Position numbers and translations under genes: made by a program
Notes under the pieces: model-generated
The model's input: the letters and a program-made list of their open reading frames with translations, nothing else
Told to the model about the DNA's origin: nothing
Database searches by the model: none
Assembly: GCA_020636025.1 (NCBI GenBank)
Contig: JACJYQ010000007.1
Span: 1 to 64,000, forward strand
Direction: 5' to 3'
Origin: Lewinellaceae bacterium
GTDB lineage: Bacteria > Bacteroidota > Bacteroidia > Chitinophagales > Saprospiraceae
DNA: 64,000 nt
Shown here: one piece after another, positions 17,400 through 26,756 of the stretch
Numbering within the stretch: position 1 is the first letter of the stretch
Layout: every line of letters begins with the position of its first letter

Positions 17400-17543
17400 C
17401 GCCGCGCTTGTGTCTTCTGACCAAGCGCACCATAACGTGAGGAGCAATTGATTAAAAATAAACTGACCTATATCAAAAAGAATAGTTCAATTTTCTTGAC
17501 TACTCAAGTAACGTGCGCTTGGTCAGAAGACACAAGCGCGGCG
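17400..17543. repeat. 31-bp perfect inverted repeat pair around 82 bases
   Basis: Bases 17400-17430 and 17513-17543 are perfect inverted copies. Each arm is itself a hairpin: GCGCTTG and CAAGCGC pair, with inner GTC/GAC around a TTCT loop and a bulged T. The core CTTG(T)GTC-TTCT-GACCAAG is shared with the single hairpin at 39699-39718. The element lies between ftsH and the DUF5686 gene, so the 82-base core probably contains the DUF5686 promoter. Long arms and a short core resemble a REP/MITE-like unit; no target-site duplication is evident. Confidence 0.8.
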
Positions 17544-17644
17544 GGAATTAGTCCCTAAAATGTACTAGCACAGGATGAATTCCCCGAGCTCTATTTGTTC
17601 CAAAATTCTGGGTGACTTATGTATTTCAGATTATCATTACACCA

Positions 17645-19663
17645 TTATTCATCACTTCCATGTATGGGTTCCACATCGGGAATGATGGCGCTTTCTCCGG
17701 GTGTAGGATCCGGAAATGGGCGCTTGCCAATGATGGATTCAAGGTCAGTACGGTGTAAAACTTCTTTTTCCAACAATGCAGATGCCAGGGCATCCAGTTC
17801 TTCACGCTTTTCTTTTAGCAGTTTCTTAGCTCTGTCGTACTCCTTGTCAATCATGTTTTTGACTTCCTGATCGATCAGGTAGGCAGTTTGCTCAGAGAAA
17901 GGTCTGTTGAAAGTATCGTTCAACATGGAGTAGTAAGAAACATTACCTACTTTTTCGCTTAGCCCGTAATTGACAATCATGTCATACGAGAGCTTGGTAA
18001 TATGGTCAAGATCGCTTTGTGCTCCGGTGCTGATCTTGTCAAACACCACAGATTCTGCAGCTCTGCCACCCAGGGTCATACAGATATCGTCCAGTAACTT
18101 TTCTTTTCTGGTGATGTATTGTTCCTTTGGGAGGTACTGAGCATAGCCCAAGGCTGCCAACCCACGAGGTACAATGGTAACTTTCACAAGCGGATGCGCA
18201 TGTTCCAGATACCAGCCGCAAATGGCGTGACCGGCTTCGTGGTACGCAATGATCCTTTTCTCTTCCGGACTGATGATCTTGTTTTTCTTTTCCAGACCTC
18301 CAATTACTTTATCCAGTGCGTAGTTGAAATCATCAAGATCAACGGCAACTTTATCACGTCGTGCGGCAATCAATGCGGCTTCGTTGCAAACGTTGGCAAT
18401 ATCGGCACCCACAAAACCCGGAGTCATTTCAGCCAATGTGGTGGCTGTCACATCCGGTGAAACTTTGATGGCTTTCATGTGTACCAGGAATATTTGTTCA
18501 CGGCCTTTCAAATCAGGTCGGTCGATGCCGATCTGTCGGTCGAAACGCCCCGGACGCATCAGCGCCTGGTCGAGAATATCCGGGCGGTTGGTTGCCGCCA
18601 TGATGATTACCCCTTTGTCTGTGGGGAATCCGTCCATTTCCACCAAAAGCTGGTTCAGGGTGTTTTCTCTTTCGTCGTTGCCGCCCTGAATGGCGCCACG
18701 TCCTCTTGCCCGACCAATGGCGTCAATCTCGTCGATAAAAATAATACATGGCGCTTTTTCTCTGGCCTGACGGAAAAGATCGCGCACGCGGGATGCACCC
18801 ACACCAACGAACATTTCCACAAAATCAGAACCCGAAATAGAGAAGAATGGAACATTGGCCTCTCCGGCCACGGCCTTTGCCAGTAAGGTTTTACCCGTAC
18901 CTGGAGGACCAATTAGCAGCACGCCTTTTGGAATTTTACCTCCAAGGTTGGTGTACTTCTTCGGGTTTTTCAGGAAATCTACGACTTCCATGACTTCCTC
19001 TTTCGCTTCATCAAGTCCGGCAACGTCGGCAAAATTGCTGTTTACTTTTGACGTATTGTCGAACAACGTGGCTTTAGACTTGCCGATATTGAATATTTGA
19101 CCTCCCGGTCCACCTGCTCCACCGCCAACCCGGCGAATGATGAGTATCCATAAACCGATAAATAGTAGAAGTGGCAAACCATACGTGATGATTGCGCTGG
19201 TCCAGTTTATTCGCTGGTCGTATTCAATGGTAACCTGAGGTTTTTTCTCTTTGAGAAGCACCTCATTCAGTCTGTTCACTTTTGGTTCCAGCACCTCAAC
19301 CTTGCCAATTTTCATGACGTACTGTGGCTGGTCAGCATTGAACATGGTTTTCTTTGTGGGTTTCAAATCCTTGTATTCTTCATCTACTGCCAAAGAATCA
19401 GGATTGATATAGACATAGGCTTCTTTGTCATTCACGACGAGAAATCTATCTACATGTCCTTTTTTTGCCCAGCGCTCAAAGTCGGCCCAGGTAGCATTTT
19501 TGGATGCTCCGGAGAATTTGGTCATTTGAAGAGTAAGCAATCCGATTCCAATGAGGATGTAGATCCACATGAAATTGAATTTCGGCATTCCGTCACCGTT
19601 GTTGCCATTCTGAGGCGATCCCGGATCTTTTTCACCGTTACCCTTTTTATTTTCTTGTTCCAT
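17645..19663 (-). CDS. ftsH: ATP-dependent zinc metalloprotease FtsH
   Basis: Membrane-anchored AAA+ protease for quality control of membrane and short-lived regulatory proteins. The 672 residues show a first membrane helix near 28-46, a periplasmic domain, a second helix near 158-178, the AAA module with Walker A GPPGTGKT (about 252-259), Walker B FIDEID and the second region of homology (ATNRPDILDQALMRPGRFDRQI), and the zinc protease with HEAGH at 475-479. The N terminus is rich in Asn, Gly and Lys. It follows rsfS by 67 bases on the same strand. Confidence 0.97.
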   Translation of the reverse strand: MEQENKKGNGEKDPGSPQNGNNGDGMPKFNFMWIYILIGIGLLTLQMTKFSGASKNATWADFERWAKKGHVDRFLVVNDKEAYVYINPDSLAVDEEYKDLKPTKKTMFNADQPQYVMKIGKVEVLEPKVNRLNEVLLKEKKPQVTIEYDQRINWTSAIITYGLPLLLFIGLWILIIRRVGGGAGGPGGQIFNIGKSKATLFDNTSKVNSNFADVAGLDEAKEEVMEVVDFLKNPKKYTNLGGKIPKGVLLIGPPGTGKTLLAKAVAGEANVPFFSISGSDFVEMFVGVGASRVRDLFRQAREKAPCIIFIDEIDAIGRARGRGAIQGGNDERENTLNQLLVEMDGFPTDKGVIIMAATNRPDILDQALMRPGRFDRQIGIDRPDLKGREQIFLVHMKAIKVSPDVTATTLAEMTPGFVGADIANVCNEAALIAARRDKVAVDLDDFNYALDKVIGGLEKKNKIISPEEKRIIAYHEAGHAICGWYLEHAHPLVKVTIVPRGLAALGYAQYLPKEQYITRKEKLLDDICMTLGGRAAESVVFDKISTGAQSDLDHITKLSYDMIVNYGLSEKVGNVSYYSMLNDTFNRPFSEQTAYLIDQEVKNMIDKEYDRAKKLLKEKREELDALASALLEKEVLHRTDLESIIGKRPFPDPTPGESAIIPDVEPIHGSDE

Positions 19664-19730
19664 TTTTTTAAATTTAAACGATTGGTCCTTGCGGGGTTTG
19701 GAGATGTTTAATTAGATAAAAAAGATTATA

Positions 19731-20117
19731 TTAAACCTCTCCGTACTCAGTATGTTCAGCATCACTCCATAAATTTTCCAATTCGTAAAACGCTCTGGTA
19801 TCCGGATGGAAAACATGAACAATGGTGCTGAAATAATCCATCAGGACCCAGGTCGCAGAACTGGAGCCTTCCAGGTGACTTGGCGAAGTGAGTGTTTCTT
19901 CTTTTACTCTTTTATAGATGCTGTCGGAAATCGCTTTGATATGGGTATTGGAGTCGCCTTCGCAGATGATAAAGAAATCAGCAGGAGCGTCACCAAGTTT
20001 TCTCAAGTCGAGTTGAACAATATTTTTGCCTTTCTTGTCGCGGATACCCTCAACGATGGCATGATTTAGCTGTTCAATTTGTGGGTTTTTTTCTTGTGGA
20101 GTGGTTGCAGTCGTCAA
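19731..20117 (-). CDS. rsfS: Ribosome silencing factor RsfS
   Basis: RsfS (YbeB/Iojap) binds ribosomal protein L14 and blocks subunit joining when nutrients are low. The 128-residue protein carries the family core: VQLDLRKLGDAPADFFIICEGDSNTHIKAISDSI, then SSATWVLMDYFSTIVHVFHPDTRAFYELENLWSDA, with the conserved W-x-L-x-D-Y and F-x-x-x-x-R-x-F/Y-Y-x-L-E-x-L-W blocks. The start is a TTG codon; no suitable in-frame ATG exists before the conserved core. rsfS and ftsH probably form an operon. Confidence 0.93.
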   Translation of the reverse strand: MTTATTPQEKNPQIEQLNHAIVEGIRDKKGKNIVQLDLRKLGDAPADFFIICEGDSNTHIKAISDSIYKRVKEETLTSPSHLEGSSSATWVLMDYFSTIVHVFHPDTRAFYELENLWSDAEHTEYGEV

Positions 20118-20213
20118 AATTTGTTTATTCGAATGTGTAATCTATAATTTGGCTCAAAATTAAGGGAAAAATTAAGAGCAACCATATTGTTTCCCGGTAC
20201 TCACTCGTCAAAC

Positions 20214-20966
20214 ATGACAAACACTCTTTTTATTGGAAAAGTTTATCAATATTTTGAAGAGATCCAGTCTACCAATGATTGGGCCCTGGAGCAACTCGCA
20301 AAAAGCAAGCCACCTGATGGAATGGTCGTTCGGGCTGCCACACAGACAGTCGGGCACGGTCAGTTTGGCAGCCGATGGCTGAGCCCGGCCGGACAAAACC
20401 TGCTTTTGAGTGTGATTTTATATCCAAAATGGCTGGCAGCACGGGATCAGTTTTATTTGAGTATGGCCATGGCGCTAGGTTTACATGAAACGCTTGACCT
20501 GTCTGATGCGCGCCTTAAATGGCCAAATGATTTGTACCTGGGAAGTAAAAAAGCGGCTGGAATTCTGATTCAGAATAGCTTGAATGGCGGCACCATTCAG
20601 TCGTCTGTCGTAGGTATTGGTTTGAATGTAAATCAACATGAATTCGATACTTCTTTGCCTAATCCAACTTCGCTTGCAGTTCACACCGGTAAAACCTATG
20701 ATTTGGACCAGCTAATGTCCCGGCTTTTCACTTGCCTGGAAAGGCGCTATCTCGATTTGAAAGCAGGACGACTGGCAGAAATTAAGCATGCTTATGAAAA
20801 TAGACTTTACAGAATGAATGAAACTACGACGTTTGTTCTTAGTAAGGACGAGACCGCTTTCAAGGGTGTGATCAGAGGCGTGAATGAAGCTGGGCACCTC
20901 AGGGTTGAATTGGAAGATGGAGAACTAGCACAATTTGACCTGAAAGCTATTCGGATGCAGGTCTAG
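20214..20966 (+). CDS. birA: Biotin--[acetyl-CoA carboxylase] ligase
   Basis: Joins biotin to the biotin carboxyl carrier protein through biotinyl-5'-AMP. The 250-residue protein is the short, catalytic-only form with no N-terminal winged-helix repressor domain. STND (19-22), KWPND (102-106) and the AGIL segment with its lysine pair (112-118) are conserved, and the C-terminal SH3-like domain is present. The biotin-phosphate loop, normally GRG in this position, reads G47-H48-G49-Q50. The start at MTNTLF is preferred to the in-frame ATG at 20187. Confidence 0.92.
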   Translation: MTNTLFIGKVYQYFEEIQSTNDWALEQLAKSKPPDGMVVRAATQTVGHGQFGSRWLSPAGQNLLLSVILYPKWLAARDQFYLSMAMALGLHETLDLSDARLKWPNDLYLGSKKAAGILIQNSLNGGTIQSSVVGIGLNVNQHEFDTSLPNPTSLAVHTGKTYDLDQLMSRLFTCLERRYLDLKAGRLAEIKHAYENRLYRMNETTTFVLSKDETAFKGVIRGVNEAGHLRVELEDGELAQFDLKAIRMQV

Positions 20967-20977
20967 TAGGTTGTATT

Positions 20978-21220
20978 GATTTTCGAAATTTGATTTGAAT
21001 GGAAAGCCCCGAAGGGGTGTCATCTCTGAACGTTGGGTGTAGCCCTACATGAATAGACCTGGTAAATCAAAAGCCCTGAAGGGGTGAAATTTGCGTCGCA
21101 GGTTTAGGTGCCACCCTTTCAGGGCTACTTTTTTATACACATAGTACACGTAGGGCTACACCCTACGTTAGGTAATTCCACCCCTTCGGGGCTTTCCATT
21201 CAAATCGGAAATCGGAAATA
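20978..21220. repeat. Nested inverted-repeat element with heptamer-phased flanks
   Basis: The outer perfect arms are at 20992-21019 and 21179-21206 (28 bp) and include gccccgaaggggt. Inside lie a second pair, built on gttgggtgtagccctac against gtagggctacaccctac (one mismatch in about 20), and a third, agccctgaaggggtg against caccctttcagggct (one mismatch). Outside the arms, 7-bp units such as GATTTTC, GATTTGA (left) and GATTTCC, GATTTGA (right, minus strand) repeat. The right flank ends four bases from the stop codon of the next gene. The element separates convergent birA and the 532-residue unknown gene. Confidence 0.8.
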
Positions 21221-21224
21221 TTTC

Positions 21225-22823
21225 TCAGGGAATTTCAAACTTAATTCGGGAAACACCCATGAGCGTATTGATAAAGGCAAAGTGAGTGCCTTTTTCTCCG
21301 AAACTACTTCGCGGTACTTTTATGATGTTTGTTCCGATAGTAAAATGCTTTTTCTCCAGATATAGAGCAAGCTCATTTGGGCCGAAAATGCTGAAAATAG
21401 CATCTGATTCTTTTGGGAACTCAATGCTAAAACTCAAGTCATTTTCCTCGAATACCGGTTCTGCTATCTTAACAGTTGAACCCATTACAGAAAGCCGTAA
21501 GAGTGCATCCAAATTGTTGCGCACCATCAGGGGATTGTTTAATTGAATTTGACGAACGGTAAAACCGGTTTGCGGAAAATCATATCCATCCACTACCAAA
21601 GAGTCTATCCGAAAATAATCGAGCTCTTTTTCAGGCTGATTAAAGAAATCGTCAACTTCCTGAACATCGTAATGATGTGAGTCTATCCAGATTTGCTGGG
21701 AATCCGGCGAGGTAACCCTGAATGTGAAGTGGTCGGGGATGCGAATATCGTCTATTTTGATTTCGGGTTCAGATTCAGCCGGAAATTGGTGTTCATCCTC
21801 CTTGTAGCTGATGGCGCTGTTTCTCTTAACGGGCTTGTCAGCTAATAGCATGCCAGCGTCAGGAGTATTGAAGCTCCTTAGGTAAAGCCCCTCAAATCTT
21901 TCGTGCCAGGCTCCCCAATTTATGTCAACCTGGTGGAGGTCACGATCTCGTTGCAAGGTCAATCTGGGGTCATTGTCGGAAACAAGCCACATGGTTTTTT
22001 TGTACAATTTTTCATATTGATCGGCAGATTGCAGTTCCAGGTCAATCTTTGTTCCAGGCCGAATGAGGTGTTTATATGGCTCCAGCAATGCGATCAGATC
22101 CTGGTACAAAACATCATCCAGGCGATCTGCCAGGCTAATGTTTGTATTGTCTTCGGAAACAATTCCGATGATGCAACGCAAGGGTTTGGGCTTTATAAAA
22201 TCTTTCCATACCAAAACTGGCTCCTGCCTGATATTTTGCCAGAATTCGCGAATGCTGAAATAGTCGCGATTGGAATTGTTGTAAATATCCTCACGGCCCC
22301 AACTCGCCTGTTCAATCCATACATCGTTTAGATATGGATGGTCGTATCTGGAAAAATAATCGGCCTGAGAATTTCTGACCTCTTGCTCGCCGTCGCTTAG
22401 CATAATGTCGATGGTTCCTGTCAAACCCTGGCCGAGTTGAAGATCGCTGAGTGTAATCGTGTAACCGGCTTTTATTTTTGGAGTGATATATGTGTCCAGT
22501 TTTTCCAGTTGTGTCAAATATTCCGATCCACTCACAGGCATCTTTTCAAGTTTGAACGTCAGCTGATAATTGATGCTAATGCCATCCCACAGTTTTGGTG
22601 AATTGGTAAGTATCTGCCTGAATTCATTAGCAGGAATCTCCATTTTACCCTTGTATCCATTCTCCTCGGAAAGCTCGCATTGGAATTTGCTCCAATAGAA
22701 AATGTATTTGGACCCTGTTCGAGAAAATGGAGGGTTGGCATCCGCTAGTTGAAATGCATGTGCAACATTGCTGTGGAAAAGTATGCACAGCAAAACGAGG
22801 GGCATAAAAAGTGAGAATTTCAT
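21225..22823 (-). CDS. Secreted protein of unknown function
   Basis: I do not recognise the family. The 532-residue protein has a clear signal peptide (MKFSLFMPLVLLCILFHSNVAHA). The mature part contains a GLTGTIDIMLSDGEQEV strand and a region (KPLRCIIGIVSEDNTNISLADRLDDVLYQDLIALLEPYKHLIRPGTKIDLELQS) that looks like a mixed alpha/beta domain, ending in a beta-rich portion. No sorting domain or barrel terminus is seen, so a periplasmic location is most likely. The start is placed at the signal peptide. It follows the propeller/Omp85 gene by 169 bases on the same strand and may be expressed with it. Confidence 0.75.
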   Translation of the reverse strand: MKFSLFMPLVLLCILFHSNVAHAFQLADANPPFSRTGSKYIFYWSKFQCELSEENGYKGKMEIPANEFRQILTNSPKLWDGISINYQLTFKLEKMPVSGSEYLTQLEKLDTYITPKIKAGYTITLSDLQLGQGLTGTIDIMLSDGEQEVRNSQADYFSRYDHPYLNDVWIEQASWGREDIYNNSNRDYFSIREFWQNIRQEPVLVWKDFIKPKPLRCIIGIVSEDNTNISLADRLDDVLYQDLIALLEPYKHLIRPGTKIDLELQSADQYEKLYKKTMWLVSDNDPRLTLQRDRDLHQVDINWGAWHERFEGLYLRSFNTPDAGMLLADKPVKRNSAISYKEDEHQFPAESEPEIKIDDIRIPDHFTFRVTSPDSQQIWIDSHHYDVQEVDDFFNQPEKELDYFRIDSLVVDGYDFPQTGFTVRQIQLNNPLMVRNNLDALLRLSVMGSTVKIAEPVFEENDLSFSIEFPKESDAIFSIFGPNELALYLEKKHFTIGTNIIKVPRSSFGEKGTHFAFINTLMGVSRIKFEIP

Positions 22824-22960
22824 CGAGTTATGGTGTCTGGGTTTCAAGAATATCAACTTAATTTTTTTCCGATACCACCTGGTTTGTATATTTTTGGACA
22901 ACAGTTTCTCGCCATGTGTGGGTGACAACACGCGCGTAACGAAAATCAGTGTAATCTGCG

Positions 22961-22979
22961 TCCCGAGTTCACCTCGGGA
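22961..22979. repeat. Small hairpin within AATCnGnGT direct repeats
   Basis: TCCCGAG (22961-22967) pairs with CTCGGGA (22973-22979) around a 5-base loop. It is flanked by related 9-bp units, aatcagtgt and aatctgcgt on the left and aatctgtga on the right. The right flank runs into the stop codon of the upstream minus-strand gene at 22993, so it sits just after that gene's 3' end. Confidence 0.5.
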
Positions 22980-22992
22980 TCAAAATCTGTGA

Positions 22993-25900
22993 TTAAAAAT
23001 CCGTGCCCAAAGCGATATGCAGTAAAGGCTTTTGAATTTCCCTGGATTCAATTCCCCAGGCATAATCAGCTCGTAAGTACATCCCAAACAAGAGCGTACG
23101 CAAGCCGACGCCGTATCCTGCTACCACCGGATCCCGGAAGTAATTAACCCGCATGGTTACGATTGGAGCTTGCCCATCCGGCCCTTTCTCCAGAAAAACG
23201 ATGTTTATAGGGTTGTCGCCATCGTAAGGACTCGGTCCTTGCCAGGCCGTTCCCATATCGAAAAAGCCAATAATCTGGAAATTGCGGAAGAAATTGCCCA
23301 TCACCGGTTTCTTTGAGAAATATTTGAAGATCGGAATCCGCAACTCGGTGTTTAACAAGGCGTAGGAATTACCATTCCTGATATTCTGTTTGAAGCCACG
23401 CAAATTGACGGCCGGGGCCTGGTAGGCAAATTCATCCTGAGCGGGCAAGCCAATGGCATCATTAAATCTTGGCAAAATCCAGTTGTCGACTCCACCTAAT
23501 ATGTACAACATTTTTTCGGAGCCGAAGGAAGTGGCGCCTGCAAAACGGAAAGCAATTTGTGAACGGCGATCCAGCATTTGATAATGCCGGGCATCTACTC
23601 CTATAACGGTGGTGAAGCCCTTGGCGAATTTCAGACTCAGATTTGGCTGGGTGTTCAGATCAAAGCCTTTTATGATGTCAGTATACGCTTTCGCTCTGGT
23701 ACCGGTTTTGAAGTTGATGTCAATATCAACGGTATTGTCAAAAACGGCAGCCAGTCTGACCGAAGCTCTTTGCTCGGCGCGATCAGGTTTTTCGAGTGTA
23801 TAAGGATCTGAACTTAGAGCTCGCACCTTGTCTTCCCGCAATCCAAAAGTGGCGCGCAGGCTTGTAAATACATCCAGCGGATAACGGAGTTCATATTGCC
23901 CGAGTAGGGTAGTGGTGCGCTCCTGATATTCCGGCGCCAGGTTGGGTGGATATGGCTGAGGACGCAAGATGCTATTCAGGAAAGTGCGGCGATAAATCAC
24001 AAAGCGCTTATCCATGCGCTTTTTCTTGTCATCCAGCCACAGGTAGTATTCCATGCCATTAAAAGTGATGGGTAGCCTGAACCCAGCCTCAATGACGTAG
24101 TTCTCCAACAAGTCTTTGAAGTTTGCTCTGAGCAGGACTCCGGGAGGTGGTACATTCAAACGACTTTCCGGACCTTCGTACAATTGAAGTCCTTCAAACA
24201 TTTGATTGTTATCCATTGTCGTGGAGATGTAATCAGTGCGGAACCGGAGTCGGTATGGGATGATCTTGTAAGGATAGAACCGCTCAACCGGATTGTTTTT
24301 CTTTACGGCAAGCCTTTCAGTTCGACCTTTTCTCCCGGGTGTCACCGGCATAGAATCGGGTTTTATTGCTGAAATTTCGGGTTTCTTGGGACTCTCTGGA
24401 GTTGGTTCTGAAAACTCAACCACCACCTTGGCTGGTTTCGGTGCGGGTTTTATGTAATCCGGAACCTGGAACAACCAGCCTGGTTCAATTTCAGGTATTG
24501 TATCTCTTGGAATAACCGGTACAATGATCTCGGGCTCTAACCCTCCAGTTTCTTCAATGGGCGTCATGTTCTCCGGTACCGGCATTCCATTGGCGCGCAG
24601 GGTTTGTTCCCGCCAATGCGTGGTATATGGCTGGATTTTACTTTCAGGATTCAATTGCCTGACATGAAAAATGGTTTTCCGGTTTTTGTAAATGGCTTCC
24701 ACCATTTTTTGCGCTCGCTGTGTGCTATGCTGCTGAATAATGTTTCTGTCGTAATTGGTGGAATTCCATACAATCGGCCGTTTTTTGATTACCGGAAATG
24801 TTTTAATGCTGTCAATTAGTGTGGAATCTATATTGGATAAAACGGTGTCGAGAGGAGCCAGGTGAATCAATATTTGAGACAATGGAAAATGTATAGGTCG
24901 GCTCATATCCAGCGCATTGAATTCAGCCCCGTCTTTCATGTATATCCTTGTCTGACTCCAGGCAACATAAGGTTCCAGTTTCCCTATTTTGCGATTGATG
25001 ATGCCACTTTCATCACTTAGAAATGAAAAGTGGCTGCTGTCGATCCCCATTCCCATGCGCTCATCAGCAAGCGGAGTGTCGGTGAGTCTTTGCAGGACAG
25101 GATTTCTGGTTTCCAGATCGTACAGAAACAAATCAAAGTGGTCTACAGGCAGAATGGTATCCAGTCTTTGGGTTGTCAGCGTATCTGTTAGCCGGTTGCT
25201 GCTAAAAATGAGTGATTTGTGGCCATCTAGGGTTACAACTGTCGCGTCAAGGTCGTCCCAAAAATCATTGGAAAGCCTTTCAGTCTGCCTAGTTATGGTG
25301 CGGTAGATAAACAGGTCAGAGTAGCCTTTCACGGCGGCCGACAAGGCAATTTCAGCTGGACTAATAAAATCCATACTGAACACCCGTTGAAATTCAGGTG
25401 AGAGATCGCTGACTTCCTTTTTGCCGGTGGCCAGTTCTATCATGGCCAGGTGTGGCACATCCCGCCGCTCATATAAAACGGCTAGTTGCTGATTATCCGG
25501 ATTCCAGGCAATTTGAGGATAATTGTAATCGGCCGATTGAAGTGCGTTTCGGGCTCCGCCTTTCATAACCCTTTTCCTTACGCCGGTTTCCAGGTCGTAA
25601 GTGTATACTTTCCATTTGCCGAGGTCGTTGCTTACATAAGCAAGCCGTTTGCCGTCCGGACTGATTTTTAACTGAATAAGCGGAAGCTTTTTACGGTTTT
25701 TTACTTCAATTTTTCCACTCTCGTCGGCAGGGCTAAGTGCCTGTAATTCTTTGGTATACCTGTCTTTGAAGTAATCCATCATGGACTCGGTTGTTCGTCT
25801 ATATCCATTGCCCAAAACATAAAAGAAGCCATTGTCCACGCTGCGGTTGATACGGGTGAGGTACAATAAATTACTGATGGTGCCCTTCCCGAAATGCAGG

Positions 25901-26586
25901 TTGATATAATACCAGAATGCTTGTCCGGCAAACCTTGGTTGTTCCCGGGCAAATCGGTCAAAGGACTTAAACCTTCCCGACTGAATAAGCTCTCTAAGCT
26001 GGTCATCCAGTTCGGTATTCCAGTCCTCACCGCAAAAAGCGGTCAAACCTCTGGTGTACCAGGGAGGCAGGTTCAACAGCACGGCATTGGAAACTATTTC
26101 CTGAAGATTGGCTCCGTAAAGCATGGAATTGAGCAGAACCCCCGCAACACCTTCCCGGATCTGGGCTCTCAGGTGACGATGGTCGCCATCAAAGTATATA
26201 AACACCTTATTACCCACCACTTTGGTCTCTCCTGTTTGCAGCAGAAACACGTCGTCTTCTCCAATATTGCTTTGTTTCAGATCGGTGAGGTCGCTGAAAA
26301 CCAGCATTTCGATCTTTTCTGTGGGTTGATGCTCAAGCAATTGTTGGACGTCCGGGAAGTCATATTCTGCCAGTTGCAGAGCCGATTGAGCAACATTTCG
26401 AGCATCCCCATACCAATAGGTAATGAAGTTGCCGGTTTCATATAAACTCCAGTCATCGAACTGGTGGTGGTACTGAACCCGGTTTTTGCCAAAACTCACC
26501 TGGGCAGCCGATTGGGACTGCAAGAATACCGGGTTAAAAAAGAGGATGAATAATGTACCAATTATGTATAGGATCGAAATTCTCAT
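22993..26586 (-). CDS. Fusion of peptidase MA-like domain, TolB-like propeller and Omp85-like barrel
   Basis: The 1197-residue protein has a signal peptide (MRISILYIIGTLFILFFNPVFLQSQS). Residues about 40-270 resemble the peptidase MA-like domain of bacterial surface proteins, with PPWYTRGLTAF, but the HExxH position appears as REGVAG, so it is probably not catalytic. Residues about 300-560 carry TolB/WD40-like repeats (LIQLKISPDGKRLAYVSN; YPQIAWNPDNQQLAVLY). A Pro-rich linker follows, then a beta-barrel with Omp85 features (VNLRGFKQ; GYGVGLRTLLFGMYLRADYAWG; C-terminal F). Outer-membrane location is likely; the role is unknown. A start at 26649 is less likely. Confidence 0.82.
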   Translation of the reverse strand: MRISILYIIGTLFILFFNPVFLQSQSAAQVSFGKNRVQYHHQFDDWSLYETGNFITYWYGDARNVAQSALQLAEYDFPDVQQLLEHQPTEKIEMLVFSDLTDLKQSNIGEDDVFLLQTGETKVVGNKVFIYFDGDHRHLRAQIREGVAGVLLNSMLYGANLQEIVSNAVLLNLPPWYTRGLTAFCGEDWNTELDDQLRELIQSGRFKSFDRFAREQPRFAGQAFWYYINLHFGKGTISNLLYLTRINRSVDNGFFYVLGNGYRRTTESMMDYFKDRYTKELQALSPADESGKIEVKNRKKLPLIQLKISPDGKRLAYVSNDLGKWKVYTYDLETGVRKRVMKGGARNALQSADYNYPQIAWNPDNQQLAVLYERRDVPHLAMIELATGKKEVSDLSPEFQRVFSMDFISPAEIALSAAVKGYSDLFIYRTITRQTERLSNDFWDDLDATVVTLDGHKSLIFSSNRLTDTLTTQRLDTILPVDHFDLFLYDLETRNPVLQRLTDTPLADERMGMGIDSSHFSFLSDESGIINRKIGKLEPYVAWSQTRIYMKDGAEFNALDMSRPIHFPLSQILIHLAPLDTVLSNIDSTLIDSIKTFPVIKKRPIVWNSTNYDRNIIQQHSTQRAQKMVEAIYKNRKTIFHVRQLNPESKIQPYTTHWREQTLRANGMPVPENMTPIEETGGLEPEIIVPVIPRDTIPEIEPGWLFQVPDYIKPAPKPAKVVVEFSEPTPESPKKPEISAIKPDSMPVTPGRKGRTERLAVKKNNPVERFYPYKIIPYRLRFRTDYISTTMDNNQMFEGLQLYEGPESRLNVPPPGVLLRANFKDLLENYVIEAGFRLPITFNGMEYYLWLDDKKKRMDKRFVIYRRTFLNSILRPQPYPPNLAPEYQERTTTLLGQYELRYPLDVFTSLRATFGLREDKVRALSSDPYTLEKPDRAEQRASVRLAAVFDNTVDIDINFKTGTRAKAYTDIIKGFDLNTQPNLSLKFAKGFTTVIGVDARHYQMLDRRSQIAFRFAGATSFGSEKMLYILGGVDNWILPRFNDAIGLPAQDEFAYQAPAVNLRGFKQNIRNGNSYALLNTELRIPIFKYFSKKPVMGNFFRNFQIIGFFDMGTAWQGPSPYDGDNPINIVFLEKGPDGQAPIVTMRVNYFRDPVVAGYGVGLRTLLFGMYLRADYAWGIESREIQKPLLHIALGTDF

Positions 26587-26756
26587 TTCCAGGCAGATTT
26601 TGTGTAAAATTGGGGAATTCTCCTCAAAAGACAATGCTAATAAAAGCAAAACGCATGAGGATGTGGAAAGATTTTGTTTTTATGATAATGCACTGATCTT
26701 TTGGCGTTCTTTGCGGCTATAATAGTTGCTTTTACTAAATTCTCAATTTGTCTCCC

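Noticed and set aside
17329..17433. N-terminal extension of the DUF5686 protein
   Set aside because: It overlaps the 31-bp inverted repeat and precedes an excellent signal peptide, so it is not expected to be translated.
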